Notes under the pieces: generated by a model
The model's input: only the letters and a program-made list of their open reading frames with translations
Told to the model about the DNA's origin: nothing
The model's database searches: none
Shown here: positions 10,556 to 19,147 of the stretch, in pieces
Layout of the letters: every line of letters begins with the position of its first letter
Position numbering within the stretch: position 1 is the stretch's first letter
Translations under genes and position numbers: made by a program
Source of the DNA: Nostocoides sp. HKS02
GTDB taxonomy: Bacteria > Actinomycetota > Actinomycetes > Actinomycetales > Dermatophilaceae
Length of the DNA stretch: 64,000 nt
NCBI RefSeq assembly: GCF_009707485.1
Contig: NZ_CP046121.1
Coordinates: 2,418,001 to 2,482,000, forward strand
Direction: 5' to 3'

Positions 10556-11928
10556 GCCCGACCCCGCGCCGGACCCCGCGCCCGGCCACCCCCAACCGCC
10601 CGGGGCGGCCGCGGCTCTTCGCCCGCAGCAGCTGGCCGGAGGCCCAGCGCGTCACGGCCGCCTTGCGGACCGAGACCGTGGGGGGCGCCCTGCTGCTCGT
10701 GGCGGCGGTGGCCGCACTGGCGTGGGCGAACTCGCCCGCCTTCGCGGCATACGCCGACCTGCGCGACTGGAAGGTCGGCCCCGGCGCGCTCCACCTCGAC
10801 CTGACCCTCGGCCAGTGGTCTGCCGACGGTCTCCTCGCGCTGTTCTTCTTCGTCGCCGGGCTGGAGCTCAAGCGCGAGCTGCTCGTCGGGGGCCTGCGCG
10901 AGCCGGCCAAGGCCGCCCTTCCCGTGGCCGCCGCGCTGTGCGGCGTCGCGCTACCCGCCCTGGTGTATGCCGCGAGCGTCACTGCACTCGGCGCGGACAC
11001 CGACGCGCTGCGCGGCTGGGCCATCCCCACGGCGACCGACATCGCCTTCGCACTGGCTGTGCTGGCGGTCATCGGCACGCACCTGCCGTCCGCACTGCGC
11101 AGCTTCCTGCTCACCCTGGCGGTCGTGGACGACCTCGTCGCCATCACGATCATCGCCGTGGTCTACACGCGGACGCTCGAACCAGCGCTGCTGGCCGCGG
11201 CTCTCGTTCCGCTCGCGGTCTTCGCGTGGCTGACCCAGCGCCGAGTCACCCGTTGGTGGCTGCTCGTGCCGTTGGCCGCGGCGACTTGGGCCCTGGTCCA
11301 CGCGTCCGGCGTGCACGCGACCGTGGCGGGCGTCCTGCTCGGCCTCGTCGTCCCCGTGAAGCCCCGCAGGAGGGCGGGTCCGGCGCGCGACCCGGCGACC
11401 CGGCTCGACGTGGCCGAGCGTCTAGAGCACCGGCTGCGCCCGCTGTCCGCCGGGCTGGCCGTGCCCGTGTTCGCGTTCTTCGCGGCCGGGGTCCGGGTCG
11501 TGGGTGGTGGGTTTCGCGACAGCGTGGCGGACCACGCAGCGGTGGCGGTGGTCCTCGGGCTCGTCCTCGGCAAGCTCGTCGGGGTGTTCGGCGGCACCTG
11601 GCTGGTGGCCCGCTTCACCCGCGCCGAGCTCGACGACGGCCTGGCCTGGTGGGACGTCCTGGGGTTGTCGCTGCTGGCCGGCATGGGGTTCACGGTGTCC
11701 TTGCTCGTCGGCGAGCTCGCGTTCGGCTCGGCCAGCCCGCGCGACCAGCACATCAAGGTCGCGGTGCTCCTCGGATCGGTGATCTCTGCCCTGCTGGCCA
11801 CAGTGGCGCTGCGCACCCGGAACCGCGTCTACCGCCGGCTCGCCCAGCTCGAGGTGCGGGACGACGACGGCGACGGCGTGCCCGACTGCTTCGATGCCTC
11901 GGATGTGCGCACCGATGAAGGCCGTTAG
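10552..11928 (+). CDS. nhaA: Na+/H+ antiporter NhaA
   Basis: A 458-residue secondary transporter with about 11-12 membrane helices exchanging Na+ for H+. NhaA signatures are [27 protein letters not shown] and [12 protein letters not shown] (paired Asp that bind Na+), and [18 protein letters not shown] near the end. The GTG start lies in a GTGA overlap with the flavin reductase stop. The cytoplasmic C-terminus ends in [12 protein letters not shown], a DxDxDG loop typical of calcium-binding thrombospondin-3 or EF-hand-like motifs. The N-terminal 35 residues are a Pro/Arg-rich extension. Confidence 0.96.
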   Translation: MSPTPRRTPRPATPNRPGRPRLFARSSWPEAQRVTAALRTETVGGALLLVAAVAALAWANSPAFAAYADLRDWKVGPGALHLDLTLGQWSADGLLALFFFVAGLELKRELLVGGLREPAKAALPVAAALCGVALPALVYAASVTALGADTDALRGWAIPTATDIAFALAVLAVIGTHLPSALRSFLLTLAVVDDLVAITIIAVVYTRTLEPALLAAALVPLAVFAWLTQRRVTRWWLLVPLAAATWALVHASGVHATVAGVLLGLVVPVKPRRRAGPARDPATRLDVAERLEHRLRPLSAGLAVPVFAFFAAGVRVVGGGFRDSVADHAAVAVVLGLVLGKLVGVFGGTWLVARFTRAELDDGLAWWDVLGLSLLAGMGFTVSLLVGELAFGSASPRDQHIKVAVLLGSVISALLATVALRTRNRVYRRLAQLEVRDDDGDGVPDCFDASDVRTDEGR

Positions 11929-11931
11929 GGT
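11926..11931 (+). promoter_or_regulatory. -10 box TAGGGT for the Holin-X gene
   Basis: TAGGGT overlaps the nhaA stop codon. A start about seven bases on would give a leader of roughly 40 nt, with GAGGCGAAG as Shine-Dalgarno before the ATG at 11977. Confidence 0.35.
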
Positions 11932-11976
11932 TGGCACGCCGGCACCCACCGGACAGACGGAAGCGAGGCGAAGCCC

Positions 11977-12372
11977 ATGAGCTCCAACCAGGAGAGCACG
12001 GAACGCACCATCGGCCAGCTGGTCGCCGATGCGACCCACGACGTCTCGACGATCATGCGCAACGAGATCGCCATGGCCAAGGCCGAGATCGCCAGTGACG
12101 CCAAGGCCGCGGGCAAGGGCGCCGCGATGTTCGGCGCCGCGGCCTTCGTCGGGCTGCTCGGCCTGATCTTCCTGTTCCACACGATCGCCAACGTCATTGC
12201 GATCTGGCTGCCCGTCTGGGCCGGCTACCTCATCACCACCGGGCTCCTCTTCCTCGTCGCGGCAGTGCTGGCGCTGGTCGGCCGCGCCAGCATGAAGGCG
12301 ATGAAGGGCAAGCCCGAGCGCACCATCAAGAACGCCCAGGACACCATCACCACCCTCAAGTCCGGTTCCTGA
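11977..12372 (+). CDS. Actinobacterial Holin-X family membrane protein
   Basis: 131 residues. An amphipathic N-terminal helix (ADATHDVSTIMRNEIAMAK) is followed by two transmembrane helices and a basic tail (MKAMKGKPERTI). This is the Holin-X (phage holin superfamily III) pattern, a chromosomal actinobacterial membrane protein usually found beside ephE- or marP-type genes. The function is not established; nothing suggests an actual prophage here. The Shine-Dalgarno is moderate. Confidence 0.8.
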   Translation: MSSNQESTERTIGQLVADATHDVSTIMRNEIAMAKAEIASDAKAAGKGAAMFGAAAFVGLLGLIFLFHTIANVIAIWLPVWAGYLITTGLLFLVAAVLALVGRASMKAMKGKPERTIKNAQDTITTLKSGS

Positions 12373-12411
12373 ACCACCGCGCTCAACCCACCCGAACGGC
12401 ATACGGACGCC

Positions 12412-13326
12412 ATGAGCCTTGACGCTTCGATGGCCCTCATCGACGGCCCGTGGGAGCACCGTTTCGTCGCCGCGAACGGCGCACGCTTCCACGTGGCCGA
12501 GCAAGGTGAGGGACCGGTCGTGCTGCTGCTGCACGGCTTCCCGCAGTTCTGGTGGGCCTGGCGCCATCAGCTGGCCGCGCTTGCCGCCGCCGGCTACCGC
12601 GCCTGCGCGATGGACCTGCGCGGGTACGGCGCCTCCGACAAGCCGCCTCGCGGCTACGACACGCGCACCTCGGCAACCGATGTGGCGTCCGTGCTCCGCT
12701 CGCTGGGCGGCTCCCGCGCGGTGGTCGTCGGTCATGGCTGGGGCGGCTGGATCGCCTGGAGCATGCCGACCTTGCAGCCGACGGTCACCCGGGCCATCGC
12801 GTCGCTGTCGATGCCCCACCCCCTGGTCTTCCGGAAGGCCTCCTTCACCGACCCGACCCAGCTGCGCGCCAACGCCTATCTCGGCGGGCTGCAACGACCG
12901 TTCGTGCCGGAGCGCCAGATGACCGTGCACGGCGGCTACGTACAGCGCCTGCTGCGCGAGTGGGCCTCGCCCGAGGGCATCTGGCCCTCGCCGGAGGAGG
13001 CGCGGACGTATGCCGAGGCCATGGCGCTCCCGTTCGTGGCCCACTCCGCCGCCGAGTACTACCGCTGGGTGGTGCGCAGCCAGTTCCGGCCCGACGGGTG
13101 GCGGTTCGCGGCCACCATGCGCACGCCGATCACGGTGCCCGTCCTGCAGCTGCACGGCGAACACGACCGCGTGGTGCTGCCGAGCACGGCGGCGGAGCCC
13201 GGCGCTCCCGTGGCCGGGCCGTTCGAGCGACACCTCGTGTCGGGGGCGGGCCACTTCCTGCCCGAGGAGGCCCCGGAGGCCGTCAACGCACAGCTGCTCG
13301 ACTGGCTGGGCCGCCTGCCCCGCTGA
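12412..13326 (+). CDS. Alpha/beta-hydrolase, EphE-like, catalytic nucleophile replaced by Gly
   Basis: 304 residues of the epoxide-hydrolase-like alpha/beta fold. The HGFP oxyanion loop (LLLHGFPQFWWAWR), DLRGYGASDKP and a C-terminal GAGHFLPEEAPE with the catalytic His are clear. At the nucleophile elbow the sequence reads VVGHGWGGWIAW, whereas epoxide hydrolases have GHDWGG, so the Asp nucleophile is Gly. Either the family branch uses no nucleophile or the enzyme is inactive. Its place between Holin-X and the convergent marP matches mycobacterial ephE. The -10/start context is unclear. Confidence 0.82.
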   Translation: MSLDASMALIDGPWEHRFVAANGARFHVAEQGEGPVVLLLHGFPQFWWAWRHQLAALAAAGYRACAMDLRGYGASDKPPRGYDTRTSATDVASVLRSLGGSRAVVVGHGWGGWIAWSMPTLQPTVTRAIASLSMPHPLVFRKASFTDPTQLRANAYLGGLQRPFVPERQMTVHGGYVQRLLREWASPEGIWPSPEEARTYAEAMALPFVAHSAAEYYRWVVRSQFRPDGWRFAATMRTPITVPVLQLHGEHDRVVLPSTAAEPGAPVAGPFERHLVSGAGHFLPEEAPEAVNAQLLDWLGRLPR

Positions 13327-13345
13327 GGCTCCGCTGGCTGGTCGG

Positions 13346-14557
13346 TCAGCCCGCGACGCAGCTGCCGGTGCTGACCGTGTTCGACGCCGAGGCAGCCGCG
13401 GCAAGGTCGGGCTGGGCCTCGGCGATGGTCAAGGCGTAGCCGGTGCGGTCGTCGTCGAGGGACTTGGCGAAGATGACGCCGACGACCCGGCCGTCAGGCG
13501 CCAGCAGCGGTCCCCCGGAGTTGCCCGGACGCACTTGGGCGTAGAGCGAGTAGACCTCACGGTTGGTGCCGGGCTGGCCGTAGATGTCGGAGCCGCGGGC
13601 GTCGACCACCTCGCGGACCCGGGCCGCGTCGAGCTGGTACGGGCCGTCGAGCGGGAACCCGGCGACGACTCCGGCATCGCCGCGCACGAGGTCGGCTCCC
13701 TGGCGCAGCGGTGCGGCCTGCAGGCCCGGCACGGCGAGCACCGCGAGGTCTCGCCGGGGGTCGAACAGGACGACCCGCCCGGTGTAGGAGCGGCCGGTGC
13801 CGTGGATGCGCAGGGTCGCGGACTTCATGCCAGCCACCACGTGAGCGTTCGTGACGACCCGCTCGGGCGCGACCACCCAGCCGCTGCCCTCCTGGCCACG
13901 GTTGCAGGCCTCGGCGACCCCCGTGATCTTGATGATGGAGTCCGCGGCGTCGCGCACGCCCTGGGACTGGGCGACAGCCGGGTCCGGGGGCGCAACAGGG
14001 GCGATGCGCTCGGCCTCGAGCCCGTCGAACACCCGCGGGAAGCCCTCGCGGTCGAGCACCTCGCGGAAGCCGGCGAAGAGCCGCGAGGTCTGCGGCGGGA
14101 CGACCCCGTCGATGATGCGAAGAACGCGGGACTCACCGATGGCCTTGGCGATCGGCGCCGGGGCCCCACCGCGCAGCGCCCCGGCGATGAACCACACGAG
14201 GACCGCGGCGGACAGCACCACGGCGACCGCGCCGAGCACCGAGTCGAAGATCTGGGCAGGCTTGACCCGCAAGGTCGAGCGCACGCGCCCGCCCAGCGCC
14301 ACGGCGATCGCCTGACCGGTCGAGGCGAGGATGAACACCCCGGCGATGAGGATCACGGTGCGCAACAGGGGCGAGGACTCGAGCTGGGCCCACTGGTTCA
14401 TGGCCAGCGGCACGAGCCACATCGCCAGGGCACCACCGGAGAGGAATCCCGCGAGCGAGAGCACACTGACGAGCAGGCCTTGCCGGAACCCCGTGATGGC
14501 GTAGCTGATGAACAGCACGATGAGGATGTAGTCGAGGACGGTGAGTCCGAGGAACAT
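13346..14557 (-). CDS. marP: MarP-type membrane serine protease (colicin V domain + trypsin-like)
   Basis: 403 residues. The N-terminal half has four membrane helices of the CvpA type (LTVLDYILIVLFISYAITGF), and the C-terminal half is an extracytoplasmic trypsin-like protease. The catalytic triad is visible: His in VVTNAHVVAG, Asp in DPRRDLAVL, Ser in VRPGNSGGPLL. Cys in EACNRGQEG and the terminal GSCVAG probably form the disulfide known in mycobacterial MarP, which protects against acid and oxidative stress. The ATG overlaps the stop of the Nudix gene by one base. The nth-Nudix-marP order is the same as in mycobacteria except that the thioredoxin-like gene is absent. Confidence 0.92.
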   Translation of the reverse strand: MFLGLTVLDYILIVLFISYAITGFRQGLLVSVLSLAGFLSGGALAMWLVPLAMNQWAQLESSPLLRTVILIAGVFILASTGQAIAVALGGRVRSTLRVKPAQIFDSVLGAVAVVLSAAVLVWFIAGALRGGAPAPIAKAIGESRVLRIIDGVVPPQTSRLFAGFREVLDREGFPRVFDGLEAERIAPVAPPDPAVAQSQGVRDAADSIIKITGVAEACNRGQEGSGWVVAPERVVTNAHVVAGMKSATLRIHGTGRSYTGRVVLFDPRRDLAVLAVPGLQAAPLRQGADLVRGDAGVVAGFPLDGPYQLDAARVREVVDARGSDIYGQPGTNREVYSLYAQVRPGNSGGPLLAPDGRVVGVIFAKSLDDDRTGYALTIAEAQPDLAAAASASNTVSTGSCVAG

Positions 14558-15279
14558 CAGGCCCGGCCTTCCGTCGCGGTCTGGGTCAAGGCGTCCCGTC
14601 GACCCCCGGGCTGGTAGCGCACGGGCAGGGACCGTTCAACGCTACGGTCCCACGGAACGGTCAAACCGCCGAAATCGAGCACAGCCGACAGCAGTCCCGC
14701 CGTGAACCCCCACACGAACAGGCCGTCGACGTCGAACCCGGGCCCGCGGTAGCCACTGGGGTGCGTCACGGTGAACCGAGCGGCCGGGTCGAGCAGGTCG
14801 GCCAGCGGCGCGCGCACGGCCCGGTGCACCTCGCCCGGGTCGACCCGGTCGACCGACCCGGGCTGAGCCCACCAGCCCAGCACCGGCGTCACGACGAACT
14901 TGCGGGGGGCGAGGTAGATGGCCGGTAGCTCGCCCACGACGTCGATCGTGGCCGGGTCGATGCCGACCTCCTCCTGGGTCTCGCGCAGCGCGGCGGCGGC
15001 ATCGGAGGCGTCGGACGGCTCGCGTTTGCCACCGGGGAACGAGATGTCACCGGGCTGGGTGCGCAACGTGTGGGCCCGCTCGGTCAGGACGACGTCCTCG
15101 CCGCCCCGCGGGGCCGGCCCGAACAGGATGAGCACGCTGGAGCGTCGTCCGCCCTCAGGCGGCGGCGCGAACCGGGCGAAGAAGCCCTCGTCGGCCTGCT
15201 CCACCCCGGCCAGGGCGCGGTCGAGCCAGGCGGGACGGGGCACCGCTGGACCCATGGAGGCGGAGAGCTCGGCCGTCAC
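14557..15279 (-). CDS. CoA pyrophosphatase-type Nudix hydrolase
   Basis: 240 residues. The NudL/CoAse signature [20 protein letters not shown] precedes the Nudix box G-x5-E-x7-RETQEEVGI, so hydrolysis of CoA to phosphopantetheine and 3',5'-ADP is likely. The GTG start overlaps the nth stop by four bases (GTGA); an internal ATG at 15255 is the alternative. The one-base overlap with marP marks a three-gene unit nth-nudix-marP, conserved with Rv3672c in mycobacteria. Confidence 0.9.
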   Translation of the reverse strand: MTAELSASMGPAVPRPAWLDRALAGVEQADEGFFARFAPPPEGGRRSSVLILFGPAPRGGEDVVLTERAHTLRTQPGDISFPGGKREPSDASDAAAALRETQEEVGIDPATIDVVGELPAIYLAPRKFVVTPVLGWWAQPGSVDRVDPGEVHRAVRAPLADLLDPAARFTVTHPSGYRGPGFDVDGLFVWGFTAGLLSAVLDFGGLTVPWDRSVERSLPVRYQPGGRRDALTQTATEGRA

Positions 15280-16049
15280 AGCGGACCAGGCCCCACGGCA
15301 TACGGGAAGGGGGCGCTCGAGGCGGCGGGGGCGAGCTCGAACTTGAGCAGCTTCGCCGCCGCGTCGGGGTCGGTCTCGCCCACGCCGTAGGACGGGCAGA
15401 GCCGCGCCACCGGGCAGGCGCCGCAGGCGGGCTTGCGGGCGTGGCAGGTGCGCCGGCCGTGGAAGATCACGACGTGGGACAGCATCGTCCAGTCCTTGCG
15501 GGGGAAGAGCCCCCCGACGGCCTCCTCGACCTTGACCGGGTCGTCCTCGTCGGTCCACCCGAACCGGCGCACCAGTCGCCCGAAGTGGGTGTCGACGGTG
15601 ATGCCCGGGATGTCGAAGGCGTTGCCCAGGACGACGTTCGCGGTCTTGCGACCGACACCGGGGAGCGTGACGAGGTCCTTGAGCCGAGGCGGCACCTCGC
15701 CCCCGAACCGCTCGACGAGCTCGGCACCGAGCCGCATGACCGAGTTGGTCTTGGCGCGGAAGAAGCCGGTGGGCTTGAGCAGCGTCTCGAGGGCCTCACG
15801 GTCGGCGCCAGCCAGGGCCGCAGCGTCGGGGTAGCGGGCAAACAGCGCCGGGGTGACCTTGTTGACCATGACGTCGGTGGTCTGGGCCGACAGGATCGTC
15901 GCGACGAGGAGCTGGAGCGGATTCTCGAAGTCGAGCTCGCAGTGGGCGTACGGATAGCGGTCGTGCAGGGCGCGATACATGCGCCGCGCGCGCCTCGTCA
16001 GGGCGACGGGCGACTCCCGGGCGAGGTCAGCGGGGGCGACTCCAGACAC
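15276..16049 (-). CDS. nth: Endonuclease III
   Basis: About 257 residues. A base-excision-repair DNA glycosylase/AP lyase removing oxidised pyrimidines. It has the helix-hairpin-helix [17 protein letters not shown] with the catalytic Lys, the catalytic Asp in [11 protein letters not shown], and a C-terminal [4Fe-4S] cluster motif C-x6-C-x2-C-x5-C ([17 protein letters not shown]). Two GTGs compete. I chose 16049 because TAGTCT ends six bases before it, the leaderless pattern of this window; the other is 16055. It is divergent from crp with tightly packed promoters. Confidence 0.95.
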   Translation of the reverse strand: MSGVAPADLARESPVALTRRARRMYRALHDRYPYAHCELDFENPLQLLVATILSAQTTDVMVNKVTPALFARYPDAAALAGADREALETLLKPTGFFRAKTNSVMRLGAELVERFGGEVPPRLKDLVTLPGVGRKTANVVLGNAFDIPGITVDTHFGRLVRRFGWTDEDDPVKVEEAVGGLFPRKDWTMLSHVVIFHGRRTCHARKPACGACPVARLCPSYGVGETDPDAAAKLLKFELAPAASSAPFPYAVGPGPL

Positions 16050-16055
16050 CCGCAC

Positions 16056-16061
16056 AGACTA
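16056..16061 (-). promoter_or_regulatory. -10 box TAGTCT of the nth operon
   Basis: TAGTCT on the minus strand, six bases before GTG 16049. If used, the first in-frame GTG at 16055 lies between the box and the transcription start and cannot be the start codon. Confidence 0.5.
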
Positions 16062-16087
16062 CGGGGCGAAGCGGACAACCGACGTGG

Positions 16088-16093
16088 CACACT
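16088..16093 (+). promoter_or_regulatory. -10-like box CACACT of crp
   Basis: CACACT ends seven bases before the GTG at 16101. It keeps the A at position 2 and T at position 6. No Shine-Dalgarno is present. It lies only 26 bp from the divergent nth box. Confidence 0.35.
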
Positions 16094-16100
16094 GTCGCCC

Positions 16101-16780
16101 GTGGATCACGACGTGGTGAAGAAGGCCCCGCTTGTTCGCTGCCCTCGATGACGAGGCTGCGACGACACTCCTGGGGTCCATGACGCAGACCCGGCTCGAG
16201 CGCGGCGACGTGCTTGTTCCACGAGGGAGACCAGGGTGATCGGCTCTACGTCATCCGTGAGGGCAAGATCAAGCTCGGTCGCCGCTCCAGCGACGGCCGC
16301 GAGAACCTCGTGGCCATCCTCGGCCCCGGCGAGATGTTCGGCGAGCTGAGCCTGTTCGATCCCGGCCCGCGCACGATGACCGCGACGGCCGTGGCCGAGA
16401 CCCAGTTGCTCGGGGTCGGCAACGAGGACCTCAACACCCTGCTCAACGGTCGCCCCGGCGTGGCCAAGGTGCTGCTGGCCGCGCTCGCCCAGCGCCTGCG
16501 CCGCACCAACGAGAACCTCGCCGACCTCGTCTTCACCGACGTGCCCGGCCGGGTCGCCAAGGCGCTGCTCGACCTCTCGGCGCGGTTCGGCCGGCCGGTC
16601 GAGGACGGCGTGATGGTCGCGCACGACCTCACCCAGGAGGAGCTGGCCCAGCTGGTCGGCGCCTCCCGCGAGACGGTCAACAAGGCCCTGGCCGACTTCG
16701 CGACCCGCGGCTGGCTGCGGCTCGAAGCCCGGGCCGTGCTGCTGCTCGACGTCGAGCGGCTCAAGCGCCGCGCCCGCTGA
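16101..16780 (+). pseudogene. crp: Crp/Fnr family cAMP-type regulator, two +1 frameshifts
   Basis: Reads VDHDVVKKAPL, then an extra T at 16132-16133 breaks the frame. Removing it gives [19 protein letters not shown], until a second extra T at 16214-16215 before [13 protein letters not shown]. With both removed the length is exactly 225 codons, the normal size of actinobacterial Crp. The cyclic-nucleotide pocket ([19 protein letters not shown]) and the C-terminal HTH ([21 protein letters not shown]) are intact. Both insertions occur in the same string GCTTGTTC. Sequencing error is the likely cause, since this global regulator is rarely lost. It is convergent with the MBL gene, 24 bp apart. Confidence 0.85.
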
Positions 16781-16783
16781 CCC

Positions 16784-16816
16784 CGGCCGCTCAGAAACGG
16801 CCGCTCAGGAACGGCC
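16784..16816. terminator. Two tandem small hairpins between convergent crp and MBL gene
   Basis: The string GGCCGCTCAG(A/G)AACGGCC occurs twice in tandem; each copy can form a 5-bp GGCCG/CGGCC stem. It fills the 24-bp gap and the end of the MBL gene, and could serve as a bidirectional terminator. Weak stems, so only a suggestion. Confidence 0.25.
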
Positions 16817-17620
16817 GCGCAGGTAGTCCAACTGCGCCGCCACGGACAAGGCTGCCGCCGGCCAGACCTCACGGGGCACGTCGGCATACACCCGCTCCAC
16901 CACCTGCTGGACCCCTGAGGCGCCGTCGGCGACCGCCTGCCGGACCTGCTCGAGCCGCTCGGCCCGGTGCGTGCGGTAGAACGCGACCATCGCTGCGGCG
17001 TCCGGCACCACCGGCCCGTGGCCGGGCAGGATCGCCGTCACCTCACCGTCGCCCGTGAGGTGTGCGATCCGCTCGAGGCTCTCGAGGTATGCCGCGAGCT
17101 CGCCATCGGGGTGGGCGACCACCGTGGTGCCGCGGCCGAGCACCGTGTCGCCGGTGAGCAGGGCGTGGTCGGCGGGCAGGGCGAACGACACCGAGTCGGA
17201 GGTGTGCCCGGGTGTGGCGACCACCCGCAGCTCGAGACCCCCCACGCGCAGCTCGGTGCCGTCGGCGAGGTCGTCGTGGCCACGACCGACGGCGCGGGTG
17301 GGCGCCCCACTCAGCTCGCCGAAGCGACCCGCCCCCTCGGCGTGGTCGGCGTGCCCGTGGGTGAGCAGGGTCTGCACGACGCGCGCTCCCCTGCCCTCGA
17401 CCGCCGCGACGACGGCCCGCAGGTGGGCCTCGTCGAGGGGCCCGGGGTCGATGACCAACGCCTCGGTGGCACCGGGCTCGAGCAGCACCCAGGTGTTCGT
17501 GCCGTCGAGCGTCATCGGGCCCGGGTTGGGGCACAGGATGCACAGCGCTCGCGGCGAGACCTGGCCGCCCTGCCAGTCACCGACAGCGGCTGACGGCTCG
17601 GGCGGACGGGTGGCGGTCAT
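16805..17620 (-). CDS. Metallo-beta-lactamase fold hydrolase (Rv3677c type)
   Basis: 271 residues. The zinc motif LLTHGHADHAEGA, then a His in VVATPGHTSDSV, an Asp in LLTGDTVLG and a His in ILPGHGPVV complete the dinuclear site. Similar to LACTB2-like nucleases or thioesterases; the exact substrate is unknown. A 150-residue MBL core is followed by a C-terminal winged-helix-like tail (RTHRAERLEQVRQAV). The gene sits beside crp, Nudix and RidA as in the mycobacterial Rv3676-Rv3678 block. Confidence 0.88.
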   Translation of the reverse strand: MTATRPPEPSAAVGDWQGGQVSPRALCILCPNPGPMTLDGTNTWVLLEPGATEALVIDPGPLDEAHLRAVVAAVEGRGARVVQTLLTHGHADHAEGAGRFGELSGAPTRAVGRGHDDLADGTELRVGGLELRVVATPGHTSDSVSFALPADHALLTGDTVLGRGTTVVAHPDGELAAYLESLERIAHLTGDGEVTAILPGHGPVVPDAAAMVAFYRTHRAERLEQVRQAVADGASGVQQVVERVYADVPREVWPAAALSVAAQLDYLRGRS

Positions 17621-17631
17621 GGCGGCGTGCC

Positions 17632-18468
17632 TCAGCGCGGCAGCCGGGCGCGCAGGACCACGCCCTGCGGCGTCTGGACGAGCTCGGGCTGGACGGGCGC
17701 GATCGGTGGTTGCTCGGCGATGAAGGTGGCAGCCGACGCGGCCGAGGCCACCTCCTCGACGCTGACGATGGTGGGCGGCAGCATCAGCGCCTCACCAGCC
17801 CGCCACGAGGCCAGCAGGTCGGCGGGCCGCACCCAGTCGGCCAGGTCGGCCTCGGTGGTCAGGTCGTCGGCGCGCTGGCCGTGCGGGACCGCCGCGGCGA
17901 AGAACCGGGTGTCGTAGCGGCGCCCCTCGAACGTCGGGGTGATCCAGTGGGAGCGGTAGCCGAGCAGGTCGGAGCGCAGCACCAGCTCGTGCTCGGTCAG
18001 CACCTCGGACAGGGACGCCTCACGCGCCAGCAGCCGGCGCCGCTGCTCCTGCCAGTGGTCTCCGCTGACGTCGGCGATGACCTTGTCGGCGGTCGGCCCC
18101 GCGAGGAGCACGCCGCTTTCCTCGAAGACCTCGCGGACCGCCGCCGCGACGAGCTCACGCGCGGTCGACTCGGCCACCTCGAGCCGGGAGGCCCAGTCGG
18201 CCGGGGACGGCCCCGCCCACGGCAGGGAGGTGTCGGCGTCACGGGCATCCACACCGCCGCCGGGGAACACCATCATCCGCGGCGCGAATGCCATGGTCGC
18301 CACCCGGCGCAGCATGAAGACCTCGACCCCCGCGGGGCCGTCACGCACGAACATCACCGTGGCAGCGGGCTTCGGGACCACCCCGCTCCCAGGGTCTGGC
18401 GAAGCGAGCCACGCGCCGGCGCGCTCGCGCAGCGCCGGCGCGTCGCCCAGGGGGAAGTCGCGGATCAC
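17632..18468 (-). CDS. Nudix hydrolase, NUDT19-like
   Basis: 278 residues. The box is split over a long insert: MVFPGGGVDARDADT near residue 67, then AAAVREVFEESGVLL near residue 110, with the catalytic Glu residues of REVFEESG. Large inserts of this kind characterise the NUDT19/RP2p group, some of which act on CoA esters. The GTG start lies 13 bp downstream of the RidA stop on the same strand, and the stop is 12 bp from the MBL start. The four genes from DUF4177 to MBL look like one operon. Confidence 0.85.
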   Translation of the reverse strand: MIRDFPLGDAPALRERAGAWLASPDPGSGVVPKPAATVMFVRDGPAGVEVFMLRRVATMAFAPRMMVFPGGGVDARDADTSLPWAGPSPADWASRLEVAESTARELVAAAVREVFEESGVLLAGPTADKVIADVSGDHWQEQRRRLLAREASLSEVLTEHELVLRSDLLGYRSHWITPTFEGRRYDTRFFAAAVPHGQRADDLTTEADLADWVRPADLLASWRAGEALMLPPTIVSVEEVASAASAATFIAEQPPIAPVQPELVQTPQGVVLRARLPR

Positions 18469-18480
18469 CCGGTCAGGCGC

Positions 18481-18957
18481 TCACTCGTCGGCGAGCGCGA
18501 CGACGATCTCGACCTCGACGGGGGCGTCCATGGGCAGCACCGCGACCCCGACGGCCGAACGGGCGTGGATGCCGGCGTCGCCGAAGGCCTTGCCGAGCAG
18601 CTCGCTCGCCCCGTTGATGACGGCCGGCTGGCCGGTGAACGACGGGTCCGAGGCGACGAAGCCCACGACCTTGACGACCTGGGCGACCTTGTCGAGGTCA
18701 CCGATGATGGACTTCACGGCCGCGATGGCGTTGAGCGCGCAGACCTCCGCGAGCTTGGCGGCATCCTCGGCCGGGACCAGGCCATGGCCGTCGCCGACCT
18801 TGCCGGTCTGGACGAGGGCACCGGCGACCATGGGGAGCTGGCCGGAGGTGTAGATGCGGCGCCCGTCCTGGATCGCGGGGACATAGGCGGCCACCGGCTT
18901 GGCGACGTCGGGGACGGTCAGGCCGAGCTCTGCAAGGCGGTCTTCAACGGCGGACAT
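18481..18957 (-). CDS. RidA family protein
   Basis: 158 residues. YjgF/YER057c/UK114 family, which hydrolyses reactive enamine/imine intermediates produced by PLP enzymes. The core YTSGQLPMVAG and the C-terminal PVEVEIVVAL are typical, but the canonical arginine of RidA sensu stricto near the end is not evident, so this is an Rid-family member of uncertain activity. The ATG overlaps the stop of the DUF4177 gene by one base. Homologous in position to Rv3678c. Confidence 0.87.
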   Translation of the reverse strand: MSAVEDRLAELGLTVPDVAKPVAAYVPAIQDGRRIYTSGQLPMVAGALVQTGKVGDGHGLVPAEDAAKLAEVCALNAIAAVKSIIGDLDKVAQVVKVVGFVASDPSFTGQPAVINGASELLGKAFGDAGIHARSAVGVAVLPMDAPVEVEIVVALADE

Positions 18958-19112
18958 CAGGCCTTCTCTCGCTTCAGGTAGGCGACCAGTCCGGAGCCAT
19001 CGGGCCCGGTCAGGACTTGCACGAGCTCCCAGCCGTCCTCTCCCCACTGGTCGAGGATCTGCTTGGTGGCGTGGACGATGAGAGGCACGGTGGCGTACTC
19101 GAACTTGCGCAT
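18957..19112 (-). CDS. DUF4177 small protein
   Basis: 51 residues, too short for most gene finders. It begins MRKFEYATVPL, passes QILDQWGEDGWELVQV and ends YLKREKA. The W-x-x-D-GWELV pattern is the DUF4177 signature. The TGA/ATG overlap with the RidA gene indicates translational coupling. In mycobacteria the same position is held by Rv3678A. Function unknown, probably cytoplasmic. Confidence 0.87.
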   Translation of the reverse strand: MRKFEYATVPLIVHATKQILDQWGEDGWELVQVLTGPDGSGLVAYLKREKA

Positions 19113-19147
19113 GCGTGCAGCCTAGCCATGGCTGGCAGGATGACCAC

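Noticed and set aside
11977..12372. Prophage indicated by a holin-like gene
   Set aside because: Holin-X proteins are chromosomal in actinobacteria; no endolysin, integrase or phage structural gene is nearby.
11422..13404. 660-codon minus-strand frame across nhaA, Holin-X and the hydrolase
   Set aside because: Spans three clear plus-strand genes and their spacers; composition is that of an antisense shadow.
16101..16220. Programmed frameshifting in crp
   Set aside because: Two +1 shifts within 85 bases without a slippery heptamer or a downstream pseudoknot; an ordinary insertion error explains both.
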